Origin: Symsagittifera roscoffensis
Lineage: Eukaryota > Xenacoelomorpha > Acoela > Convolutidae
NCBI RefSeq assembly: GCF_963678635.1
Contig: NC_087069.1
Span: forward strand, 3,052,166 to 3,116,165
DNA length: 64,000 bases
Direction: 5' to 3'
A program made the translations under genes and the position numbers. The notes under the pieces are model-generated. The model was not told the origin of the DNA, made no database searches, and saw only the letters and a program-made list of their open reading frames with translations. Below, piece after piece: positions 1-11,100 of the stretch (the stretch's first letter is position 1; each line of letters begins with the position of its first letter).

Positions 1-1006
1 TAAATAAAAAGCAAGGGCATATTTGTTTTATAGCATTAGAAAATATATATAACTCCGAAATAAGAACGCCTGTATAATAAATATTTTCCGGATAATCTCA
101 TTGCGGACCTTAAAAAAATGGACCATATCCCACAAAAATATTTGTGGGATATGGATGAAATTTGATGAATAGGAGCCACATGGAATTCTTATTCACAATA
201 TAGCATATCAACCCATGATAATATCTGGGTGACTTTTATCAGACCACGAGGAGTTTAGGACCGAAATTTTCAAGAAAACCTCGTAATCAACAGAAAAGTG
301 GACTTTTCTTCGGCTCATTCCTTTGAAGTAAAAGTCGATCGCCCTAAGAATAACGGTGCAAATTTGTTCATTGGGAAATGAATCAGTATGTAAAGGGATG
401 CCGCTGCGGAAACATAACCTAAAAGTAGTGGATTGAAGAAGGTGAAACTAGAGAAAATCTTAAATTGACTTTAGCTATGATAGTTGAGCTATCAAAAGAA
501 ATTCATTTAGACCAAAAAATGTCCCAGACAAAAGTGGCATTAATGTTAATGCGGCACGGGAATCAAGTCTCAATTACAAAATGACCAAAACGGGATGTTT
601 AGTTAGCTTCCCAGAATTGGCTTTTTAGTGCAAGTTGACCGCTAATAGACGAACTAACCTTCAATGATGGTCGTTATAAAACTAGACTATAGATGGCAAT
701 CTCAGATGCATGAAATGGAGTAGCTACATTCCTAGTGTAGTTAGTGAAAATATCCGGTCAGGACCTTGCACAAGGGTACCAGAGTATCAATCATGACTTG
801 TAGAGACGACCATAACGATGAAGATAACTAAAATATAAATGAACAAACATGGCGCAAAGGTTATGGGCAGACCCCTTTTTTGAGAAAAATTAGTACTATT
901 TTAGAGTATTGTTGGGTCTCATAGTTAATTAGAGAAAACTGCGCTGTGAGAGCAAACAGATTCTAATAGTTAATCAGGGAACATTTCGAGCTTTGTAAGG
1001 ATAATG
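1..1006. other. unrecognised AT-rich DNA, no gene seen
   Basis: No convincing coding exon, RNA gene or repeat structure was recognised here. The segment lies upstream of the first visible ODAD3 exon and may be intron of that gene, but nothing in it proves that. Confidence 0.4.
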
Positions 1007-1206
1007 NNNNNNNNNNNNNNNNNNNNNNNNNNNNNNNNNNNNNNNNNNNNNNNNNNNNNNNNNNNNNNNNNNNNNNNNNNNNNNNNNNNNNNNNNNNNNN
1101 NNNNNNNNNNNNNNNNNNNNNNNNNNNNNNNNNNNNNNNNNNNNNNNNNNNNNNNNNNNNNNNNNNNNNNNNNNNNNNNNNNNNNNNNNNNNNNNNNNNN
1201 NNNNNN
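1007..1206. other. assembly gap (200 N)
   Basis: Exactly 200 N, the same length as the gap at 51735-51934, so this is probably a fixed-size scaffold placeholder and not a measured distance. It abuts a palindromic GC-rich minisatellite, which is a plausible reason for the assembly break. Confidence 0.97.
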
Positions 1207-1830
1207 AGTATACCGGGTCGAGGTCCCAGACTCATGTCCAGACTTTGAGGGTCGCTCCGCATCCGGATTTGAACCCAAATTGCATAGTCGCGTTGAGAGT
1301 TTGAGTCTGGAATGTCTGGACATCAGTCGCGCCGTGGACATGAGTCGCGAAAGTCTGGACATACCAAAACTTGGTCGCGAAAATCTGGACATGGGTTGCG
1401 TAGGTCTGGAAATACCAAAATTTGGTCGCGAAAAGCTGGACATGGGTCGCGAAAGTCTGTGTCCAGAATTTTGCGACCCACGGCGCGACTCATGTCTAGA
1501 CTTTCCAGATCTTATTTCCAGACTTTAAAGACTCAAACTCTCGGCTCGTCTATGCAATTTGGGTCTGGATCCGGATGCGGCGCGACTATTGCAGATAGGG
1601 CGCGACTTTTGCGACCAAGGCGGAGACAGAGCAACTCCTCAGACTAAGACGGGGACGGCGCGACTTTGCATCCGCCTTGGTCTGGAAAGTCTCGCCGTCT
1701 CCTTCTCGATCGCGAGGAATTGATTCTTGGTCGCGCCTTCTCCGTCTTGGTCTGGAAAGTCGCGACGTCTGCGCCTTGGTTTGGAAGGTCTCGTAGTATG
1801 CGCCTTGGTCTGGGCCGTGTCCACTCTGAT
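1207..1830. repeat. GC-rich palindromic minisatellite
   Basis: Short units such as AGTCTGGACAT and GGTCGCGAA alternate with about 51-bp periodicity over 1300-1460. The sequence from about 1245 to 1400 returns as its reverse complement from about 1440 to 1585; for example, the stretch with GCATCCGGAT at 1258 comes back inverted with ATCCGGATGC near 1570. From about 1645 to 1830 a related direct repeat follows (CGCCTTGGTCTGGAAAGTC-type units). Long open frames here are by-products of the repeat. Confidence 0.75.
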
Positions 1831-1901
1831 CGCTTAAGTCGTGTCACATCCACCCGGGTCGAGTGAGAGAGAGAGTATGTGTGTGTGCGTGTGTTTTGTA
1901 G

Positions 1902-2107
1902 GGAGGACAGACTGCGTGAGTTGCGGAAGCAGGCGGAGGAGAAGAAGCAGCTGCAGGACAGGATGGAGAGGAGGAACATGCAGAGATCGGCGGCTGCCAA
2001 TGCAGCTGCCAATGCCACTGGCGCCAATGCTGCAGGGGCTTCCGGGGCACAGCAGACATCACAGGACAACCACAACCAGGAACAGTCCTCGGCCAGCGGC
2101 GAGAAAA
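1902..2107 (+). CDS. ODAD3: ODAD3 exon a (first visible)
   Basis: The acceptor is a TG-rich tract ending TTTTGTAG and the donor is AAAA|GTAAGG. The frame from 1903 encodes a charged coiled coil (EDRLRELRKQAEEKKQLQ) followed by an Ala/Asn/Gln-rich linker. The first base completes a codon from an upstream exon that is not seen. The exon ends in phase 1. Confidence 0.75.
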
Positions 2108-5100
2108 GTAAGGAAACTCACTATCCACACACTCTTCATTACCTCTCTTACAGTTGAAGTCTAGGACACTGGCTATATAGGAAGTTCAGCACACGTGAAA
2201 CTCAGGCTACACTATTGTTTTGTATTTGAATTGAGACGATGAAAATTAATTAGGCGTGAAAAGTGGATGTAGCAAAAAATCGACACTGTGATATCACCGA
2301 GTAGATTTCTGCTACATCCACTTTTCATATTTAATTTGCCTATAGTATTATCATTATCTTTCAAATGGTATAAATATAGTCAGCAAAATATATACCCATC
2401 CATGAAATGACAGGTACTGGTTAGGATTGCTTTGCAGTAACTTTTGTTTATTAGAGAAACTTTGTTCATGCTTTATTGGAATAACTGAAAATTTGTGTTG
2501 TTTTAGAAAATTGTATTTCTAGAGAAGGACTGTCAGCCTTTCTTGTTCCTTCTCAGATTTTGAGATAGATTCTTGCGAAGTCTGTGTTGTGATTTCATCT
2601 TTGGCGTATATTATATGTTGTGTTGTGCTGTGTGTAGGCGGGGCTGATGGGGGAGTGGGTGGGGGAGAGGGAGAGGGGGAGGATAGTGAGTTACCAGGAG
2701 GCATTTGTGCGGATGAAGGAGGCTACGGGGGTGAGTGAAGTGGAGGAGGTGGTGGACAGGTTCCGCACTCAGGACGACACCTTCCACAACCTCCAGCAGC
2801 AGAAGAGCACCAATGCCCAACTCATAGACACCCTCTCCCAGGAGGTACTCACTCATGTCATCACACTCTAGTTCAGTCCAAGTGAAAAACAAACAAACAA
2901 AAACTTTTAACCAACTGATAAGTCTTCCCCAAATTGATTTAGCGAGGAGATTGTTCTTTGGTCTTTACTTCTTCCTATAGACTGGAAATTTTGTATACTT
3001 TGCGTATGGTAGCGTATTAATAAAAGCAAATGCTTGCCTCATATTGGAGTGAATTTTGCCATTCACGCTTTAGTAGGACGAACTGTATGATGCCTTGATT
3101 AGCCAATTTGATTTATAGCGGAAAAAGTAGTCCCAGATTCATCCCTCCAATTATAAGAACAATAGAACAATTGGTTGGAGTTAAAGTTCTTTTTGAATTT
3201 GATCTTTACACATCAATATTTTTCTGTTAATTTCAAAAAATATTCGCCAAAAATGGCCAAATGAATTGTCCAAAATTGAATAGAGCAATTAAAAACACCC
3301 ACAGCACAAGTTTTTCTATCACTTGTTTGAAATTCGGAACAAAGTGAGCCTAGTTTGCATCAAGTGGCGCCTATTCTTCTTGCAACTTTCGAAGAAAGTA
3401 ACAAAACGTTTGTGCTCGGGTGTTTTTTTCCGTCAAAACTCGGCATTTTATTAGTTTATGTTCGTTGGATTACTTTAATAGAATAAAATGATAACTATTG
3501 ATGACTTGAGCTCAAAATAAAAAACACTATTCGAAATAAGACCAATATTAGAAAAATATGGGTTTCAATTTCACCAAATTGGGATAATAACGGGCGATAT
3601 TTTGCGTTCTTGTAAAGCCTAAGTATTGAAATATATCTTTCAAGTTTGAATCGAGGGAAAATTTTAATCCAATTTGCTCTAATCAATTTGTTAATGGAGG
3701 CAAACAAGTTTGCTTGTATATCAGGGCAAGGCCCTGAATGTTCCGACTGTCCGTTAAATCATATCGAATAGTTTTTGGAAAAAGAAACATCGAAAACTTA
3801 TAAATTTTGGACAATATCACGTGTCAAAGTTTAAGTCGTGCAAAAGTTATACGACCAATTAGCTAGCCTCAATTCAAATTGGAACAATTTTGTTTTGCGG
3901 AAAAATTGCCACGCATAAACGATTCGCGTCACGAACAAACAACATTAAGAATAAACCCTTCAAAGCGCTCTTAATATAGTCCAGAAACATGCCAATTTGC
4001 CAATTTTCAACTCCCCAGAATTTTACAAAAAAAATTCAAGTAAATTATCTTTTTAAGTTTGAACTTAAAAAGCCGATATCTTCAATGGAGTTTAAAAATG
4101 TTTTATTGAAAACTATTATTTCGATCGGCAAAAATTGACTGAATAAAAAAAATCAAACCGAGTATATATATTCCGTTTTCTTCTAAAGTCGGAACAAAAA
4201 ATCTTTTTGTATTCACATAGTGTCTGGGGTATAAAATGAAGAAAAACAAAAACCTTTTCAATTTTTTTTCAAAAACTCATCAAATGTTAATTTAAAAAAT
4301 TGCTTTTCAAATGTATGCTACGAAAAGTCAAAGTAAAAAAAATCGAGCAATCTTGTTGAATTTCATTTTCACAGAAATGAGTCTGAATAGAGTGTTTGAT
4401 TTTTTTCCAAGGCAAAGAATATATGAAACCATTTTTCAAAAAAAGAAATAAAGGGTCGTAAGACTAAAACAACAAATTTTATTCAAAAACTATAGGCAAA
4501 AATTATTTAAAATTTTAGGCAAAAACTGTTGTCAAGAATTTAAGGCAAGTTTTAGGCAAAAAAAATTTTAAGCAAATCTTATTTAAATTTTTTTATAAGA
4601 TCTGTAATTAATCTTGAATATTGACGGTACTAGTTGAATGTTTGCGGACTTTAGTAGGACGAACTGTATGATGCCTTGATTAGCCAATTTGATTTATAGC
4701 GGAAAAAGTAGTCCCAGATTCATCCCTCCAATTATAAGAACAATAGAACAATTGGTTGGAGTTAAAGTTCTTTTTGAATTTGATCTTTACACATCAATAT
4801 TTTTCTGTTAATTTCAAAAAATATTCGCCAAAAATGGCCAAATGAATTGTCCAAAATTGAATAGAGCAATTAAAAACACCCACAGCACAAGTTTTTCTAT
4901 CACTTGTTTGAAATTCGGAACAAAGTGAGCCTGGTTTTTCCCGAATTGAGCATGGTTTTTCTGCTTCAATGTCGTCTTCATTTAGTGTTACCACTAATTT
5001 TGGTTGAAAAAACAAAAAAAATTGCATCGGAATAAAACTGTTTCAACAGTGTTTGACTGTTCAAAAATATTAGACTAATGCCAACCAGGGGTGTAGAAAT

Positions 5101-8100
5101 TTTTTGTCAAATATGCTGAAAAGAAATTTATGTAAAGCAAATTTGGAGCGTGTCTTTATTTAACTTGCGAGATAAATTTTGTTCAACGTAGATCAACGAT
5201 TAACAGTCGATGTTTTTTGGAAAAAGGTTAGAAAATAAATTTTTTATATCCCTGATCACAGGGTTCAACTTAGAATCATATTACAAACCAATTGGTCTAA
5301 GCTGCAGTTTAAAAAAGACAACGCCTCAACTGCTCTGAGTTTAGGGGTCAGCCTATCGAACAGGAAAAAATGCGTTTTAATTAATGTTACTTCACAAACA
5401 AGCTGAGTTACTCGTGTTACATTAAGATAAGTTTTTATGCAGTATTAAGCATTCTATCTTCTGTTGGTGAATCATCAGTGTTGTGGTTGTGTGTTAGGTG
5501 GCGCGTGCGAAGGAGGAGTGCGAAGCCATGAAGTACAGGGGGGAGACTAAACTGTCGCAGGGGGAGAGGACCCTGGAGGAGAGTGAGTCACACCTGCAGG
5601 CGGAGCAGGAGAGGAAGCAGACTCTGGAGCAGAGACTCACAGACACTGCCAAGGTACTCGTCAGTGTCCGAGCAGGAGTCGAACACCTCTCCATCAAACT
5701 CGCTCCACTCAAAGGTACATCCTACTTACCCCCCACTGCACTATGGCTTATTTTGACACAAAAACAAAACTTCGAAAAAATTGAGAGTTTCAAAAATATG
5801 AGTTCAAATGCGTTGTTATTTGTCCTTAATGTCGCTTCTTTTGCAAATTTTTAAGTCGAGTAAATGCTCCGGATACTAGTCATGTATTTATTAAAATCAT
5901 AGAACCAAGTTTTTGTTTACGTTTCCGATAAGCAATGATTTTGTAAAAAAAAATATAAATACGTTTCCTCGTTAGGAAATTTGTTTACAGAAACTGCACG
6001 TGAAACGGCGTTGCATTTGCTTTAACTTGGTTTTTATTTAATTCAAAGTTAACACCCATCAGCAGGTTCTTTGAAACGACAAATGACCAGATTTGCAGTC
6101 TGACCGGGACCTCTTTTTTAAAGCATATTGTATATAGTTCTCGGTCAAAGAGAGTGAGTCAGACCATTCGGAGGGCTTTGTGATTCTTTTGGTTTCTTTC
6201 GGGCTACAAGCTAACAGGCGCTGTTTCTTTCAATCTGAGTAAAAATCATTTGAAAACTATTTGATCGTTTTGTACATGCTGATATGTACAGTCATGGGTC
6301 ATACAGGTAACACATTTCAGCTTCCAAGCAATGAAATGAAACGAACTACTGCCGTTTTGTCAAAAATTACGAAAGATTCACTGTTAAAGTGTTAACATGT
6401 GACGGAGGAAACTGTTCTCTAAAAATTAGCCGGAGAAAAAATCCACAAAAATTTGTTTTGACACTTCCCTTTCCTATTTAAAAAAGAAACAAAACTTTAC
6501 TGAGCTACAAAACAAATGAACTCAGGTCTTAGCATATTCCCGAATTGCTGAATTTTTAGTCAACCTAGGAGCTTAACAAAAATTTATATTTCTTATGAGA
6601 GGGCCTAGCATAGATCCCCAAGTTTCCAACTAATAAAATTAACTTCAAAGCTTTAAAGAGCTTCCGCTGTGTACGGGGACTTTGTTGGAACTCTAATTAA
6701 ATGGCCAAGTGACGCTGTGATAGCAATTTTTCTCCAGATATATTCTAGAAAGCAGTTTAACCAATCATATGTCAATTCTGTTTCAATTCAACCAAGAATA
6801 TTAATTTTTTTTAACGAAAAACGGCAGACGAGTCAAGAAAACATGGCTCATATCATAGGAAAAAAAAATTTGTCTCGTGACTGTGTGCACATATACCCGG
6901 TTTGACAAAAATGCCTTTCATACAATTTCATGCTATGAAAACATGCTTATCATGCTATTTCATAGACCAAAAAAACAGTATGAAAGTTGTATGAGAAGCC
7001 TTTTTTTCCATACTATGAAATTGTATGATATGCATTTTTTTCACAGATGAAAATACAATAATTTTTTGTTTCAGTTTTTTATGTTTCATCTGAATCATAC
7101 TAACCAAGGATTTCCGGTCAAAAAAAGCATGAATGTAACCGGCAGTTTTCAAGCATATAAACTGCATTTAGTGATATAAGTTATGGTTAACATTTTCACA
7201 CGGAGTTATATACCAAAAACGTAACTTTTTGTTTATGACTACAAAAAATTTCTAACTAAAAATTTTCTAGCCATATACAAAAAGCTACGTTTTTGGTAAA
7301 TAATTCTGTGTGAAAATGTTAAAATTAACTTATATGACTAATATCACTGAAAGCAGTTTATCTGCGTGAAAACTGAGAATGCAGTTTATCTGCGTGAAAA
7401 CTGAGTGACTGAGAAAAAAGGCATGTTTCTTTTTGCAAATTTATAATCATCTCAGCATATGAAACTATTTAAAATAATTATGTTTATATAAACTTTACTT
7501 AAATGAGATTTTTTGGTTTTGTGTGTGAAAAACTCAATCTGGACTACGTTATAGACAATAAAAGTCAAATTTTGCCAATTTTTGTTCCTCGTGTTTGTTC
7601 CTCGTAATGCTTATACAATTTTTGAGTGAGTTTTTTCTTCAAAATTTTTTTTTGACGCCGCAGTTGCTCTCATGTTAGCAAAACTGCCACCAAATTGTTT
7701 TGTTTGAGTTTTAAACTATTTTTAGATAAATCCGAAAACAAATCGATTGGAAAAACTTTCGTCATACAATTTTCTTCTATGAAAATTGTATGACAAGCTT
7801 TTTTCTATGAGCTCCACATACGAAACTGTTTTATAGACATTTTTTTTGTTTGGACGTTTACCCGGGTTTATATATTCAGTTTTTTTGAGAATGTTTTTTT
7901 TTTAAACTTAAATCTATTTTTTTTGTTTCGCTGGTTTCTGTCTGCACTATGGCATTTTTGGACAGCTCAATTTCTGGTTTATTAGTCTTCAAACGCTCTG
8001 TCTAACTTGAATTGATTGCCTTGAAACGACTGCTTTGAAACGACTAAAAAATGAGGTTTTACAAAATTAGTTCTACTCTTTTTGGTCTTCACAATTTTTT

Positions 8101-11100
8101 TGAAAAATATTTTATGTTGTGATTCAATATTTTTAGTATGTTATAACCTTGACCTCTATTATCTAATTACGTACCAGTCAATGTTAACTCTACGAAGTCC
8201 AGTGGACTTCGAGTCACGAGTTGCTCTTTTTAGACTACAGTCGGTTTTAATTCAACCAATACTTTTATTCTCTTTTAACTTAGTTAGATATAATAGCTAC
8301 CAGTGGTACATCTTAACTCTTTATTATGGCGCAGTCAACAACTGATTCGAACTTGAGGGGAATACCCGCCTTTTGGCCGAACCACACGGTTGAACCCCCC
8401 ACCCAATGGAACAATTGGATAGACCAATTCCATTTGGCCATTATCGCGAAGGAAAATCTACGTAGACTTAGACAACCTTAAAGAACCAATGGAAGGGGAG
8501 ACGACGTTACCGATCCTAGAAGGTGCGCAGGAGTCAGAAACTGACCAACAGAGGAAAGCCAGGGAGGCCAGGAACAAAGAAACAATGCGAGTGTAAGAAC
8601 ACGCTGAAGAGAAAAGACTAGCAGAAGAAAAGAGGAAATTCGGAGGAATGAGGAGATACGAGGCCGATAAAAAAGTAAGGTCAATCCTATACTTGGCCTT
8701 AGGAGCGGAAGGCAAAAGAGTTTTCGCCCAGAAACATCCAAGGGTAAAAATCCTACGAATCTCATTCAAGGAATTTTACGAAATGCTAGAATTGGCTTTT
8801 ATCAAACCAACCAATATAACATTTGAACGATACAAACTATTGAGCAGGAAACAAAAGGATAGAGAATCCTATGAACAATTTTGGGGCGCGTTATCAGACT
8901 TGGCGAGATCATGTGAAATTGGAATTAATGCAGAACAGGAGTGGATTAGAGACGTATTTATTTTTAACATGAAAAACTGCGACTTACAACGTAGACTACT
9001 TTCAGAAACTCTCAATCCATTGGATGCACTAAACCAAGCAATAATTGACGAAAAAGGCTACTATAACCACCTCAAACTGACCAACATGACGAGATCTTTC
9101 AACACGACAGGAAATACTGGGAGAGGGTACAAAAACTTCAACAACGTTAAAAAGGAACCAAGCTTAAACATAGAAAGATCAAATACTTGTATGAAATGCG
9201 GGAATGCGTTTACCAAGGGTCATCTGAATGTGTGTCCGGCGAAAGAAATCGTGTGTAATATTTGTAAATATAAAGGACATTTTGGAAAACTTTGTAAATC
9301 GAAAGGAAGAAAACCCGCTGTAAATACTGTAGATGAAGCTGTAAATAGTCAGAATTGTTCATATTCCCCAGAAGATCTTCAGATGAGAAGCGAAGAAAAT
9401 TTTTGTGGAGTGATTAACGCTTGGACCGAAGAGGGGATAAGTGATAACGATGACTATTCAGTCCTCAACATTAGAACAATCTACGATACCAATGGCTTGG
9501 AAACAAAGAAACTTGTCAACATCGGTTTAGGAGACGACGCGATAGTCAACTTGAACATTCCAGTGGATTCGGCAAGCCCAGTGAGCTTCCTGAAACAAAA
9601 TGTACTTCACGAATTGAAGCTGAGAAATCCACAGTTGAAGATTCAGCCAGTTGAGAAGAAAACGAGGGAACTATACTGCGGATTCACTAACGACACAATC
9701 AACATCATCGGGAAGGTGGTAGTGAGGTTACAATCCAATGGATGGACCGCGGACGAAACTCCATTTTTTATCACTTCTGGACATGAGAGGAACATTCTGG
9801 GTAACGACAATCCCCCGAGAATTGGAATAGAGATAGCCCAACGACAGCCTCTACTACCCGTCAACAACATATCACGCCCAGAATTGTGTAAATTAAATAA
9901 TTATTCAGATACGACCCTTAATCTGTATCATAGGTACAAAGGGCTATTTAACAGAGTGGGAAAAATACCTTCGGACAGAAAAGTTACTCATTTCCATTCC
10001 CCATTCAAACCTATCCTAACCAAAGGTAGAAGAGTTCCCTTACATCTACTCGAAAACGGAACTAAATAGAATGGAAAAAGAGGGGCATATCATAAAGTTG
10101 AACAAATGCGACGAAGATTGTTTTATAAGCCCAATTGTGATTACAAGAAAAAAAGACGGTAGTATCAAGTTGGCACTAGACTCGAAACTATTAAATAATC
10201 AGATATTCAAGAACAAGTACCAGATGCCAAACATACATGAACTGATCGATAATATTGCTCTTCAACTGTCAAGCAAAGATTCAGGGGAAGTTTGGTTTAG
10301 TAATCTAGATCTAAAGAACGCTTACAGCCAACTACAATTATGCACAGACACTAGCAAACAGTGTAACTTTAGTATCGTGGGGGGCGAAACCACTGGAACC
10401 TACAGGTTTTTAACTGGATTTTACGGATTGGGCGATATGCCAAACGAATTCCAGAGGGTAATGGATTCTTTACTGAAAAACATTCCTTTTACAAATTGTT
10501 ATATCGACGACATTTTAATAGCTTCGAAAGGTTCATTAAATGAACACAAAGCGATACTAACTAACATTTTAAACATTTTGGACAACAAGAACATGGCGGT
10601 AAAATGGGAGAAATGTGCATTCTTCCAAAAAGAAATAGAGTGGCTAGGTTTCAAGATATCAAAATTGGGCGTGAAACCATTGGTGGGAAAGTCAGATTCG
10701 ATTAAAAACCTACCAAACCCCAAAAACATATCTGAACTTAGGTCTTTCTTTGGATCGATCAATCAATATATGAAATTCGTCCCGAATTTGTCCGCCCTAA
10801 GTTCCCCCCTACGACCACTTCTTGTAAAGAAATCAGTCTACCAATGGAATGACGAACATACTAAAGCATTTGAAGAATTAAAACAACAGATAGTGAAGAT
10901 AACAGAGAACAACCACTTCGACATAAAAAGGATGTCAAGACTAAAAACAGACGCTTCCCATAACGGCTTAGGAGCTACCCTAGAACAATGGGATGGAGAA
11001 AATTGGGTAACAATAGCATTCGCCTCCCGATTTTTGTACAACCACGAAAGTAAATATTCTACAAATGAACTTGAGTTGTTGGGAGTAGTCTGGGCTACAG

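Larger units (their letters stand above)
5715..8109. other. ODAD3 intron, non-coding
   Basis: AT-rich intron with no recognised coding exon. The distinct structures are the inverted repeats listed separately at 6919-7029, 7157-7360 and 7761-7794 and a short tandem duplication at about 7352-7405 (GCAGTTTATCTGCGTGAAAA twice). Confidence 0.6.

Noticed and set aside
963-1647. Open frames on both strands of up to 174 codons
   Set aside because: They run through the 200-N gap or through the minisatellite, whose unit lacks stops in several frames.
8082-8345. 87-codon frame and its near copy at 14420-14698
   Set aside because: Both are the two LTRs read in one frame; no protein.
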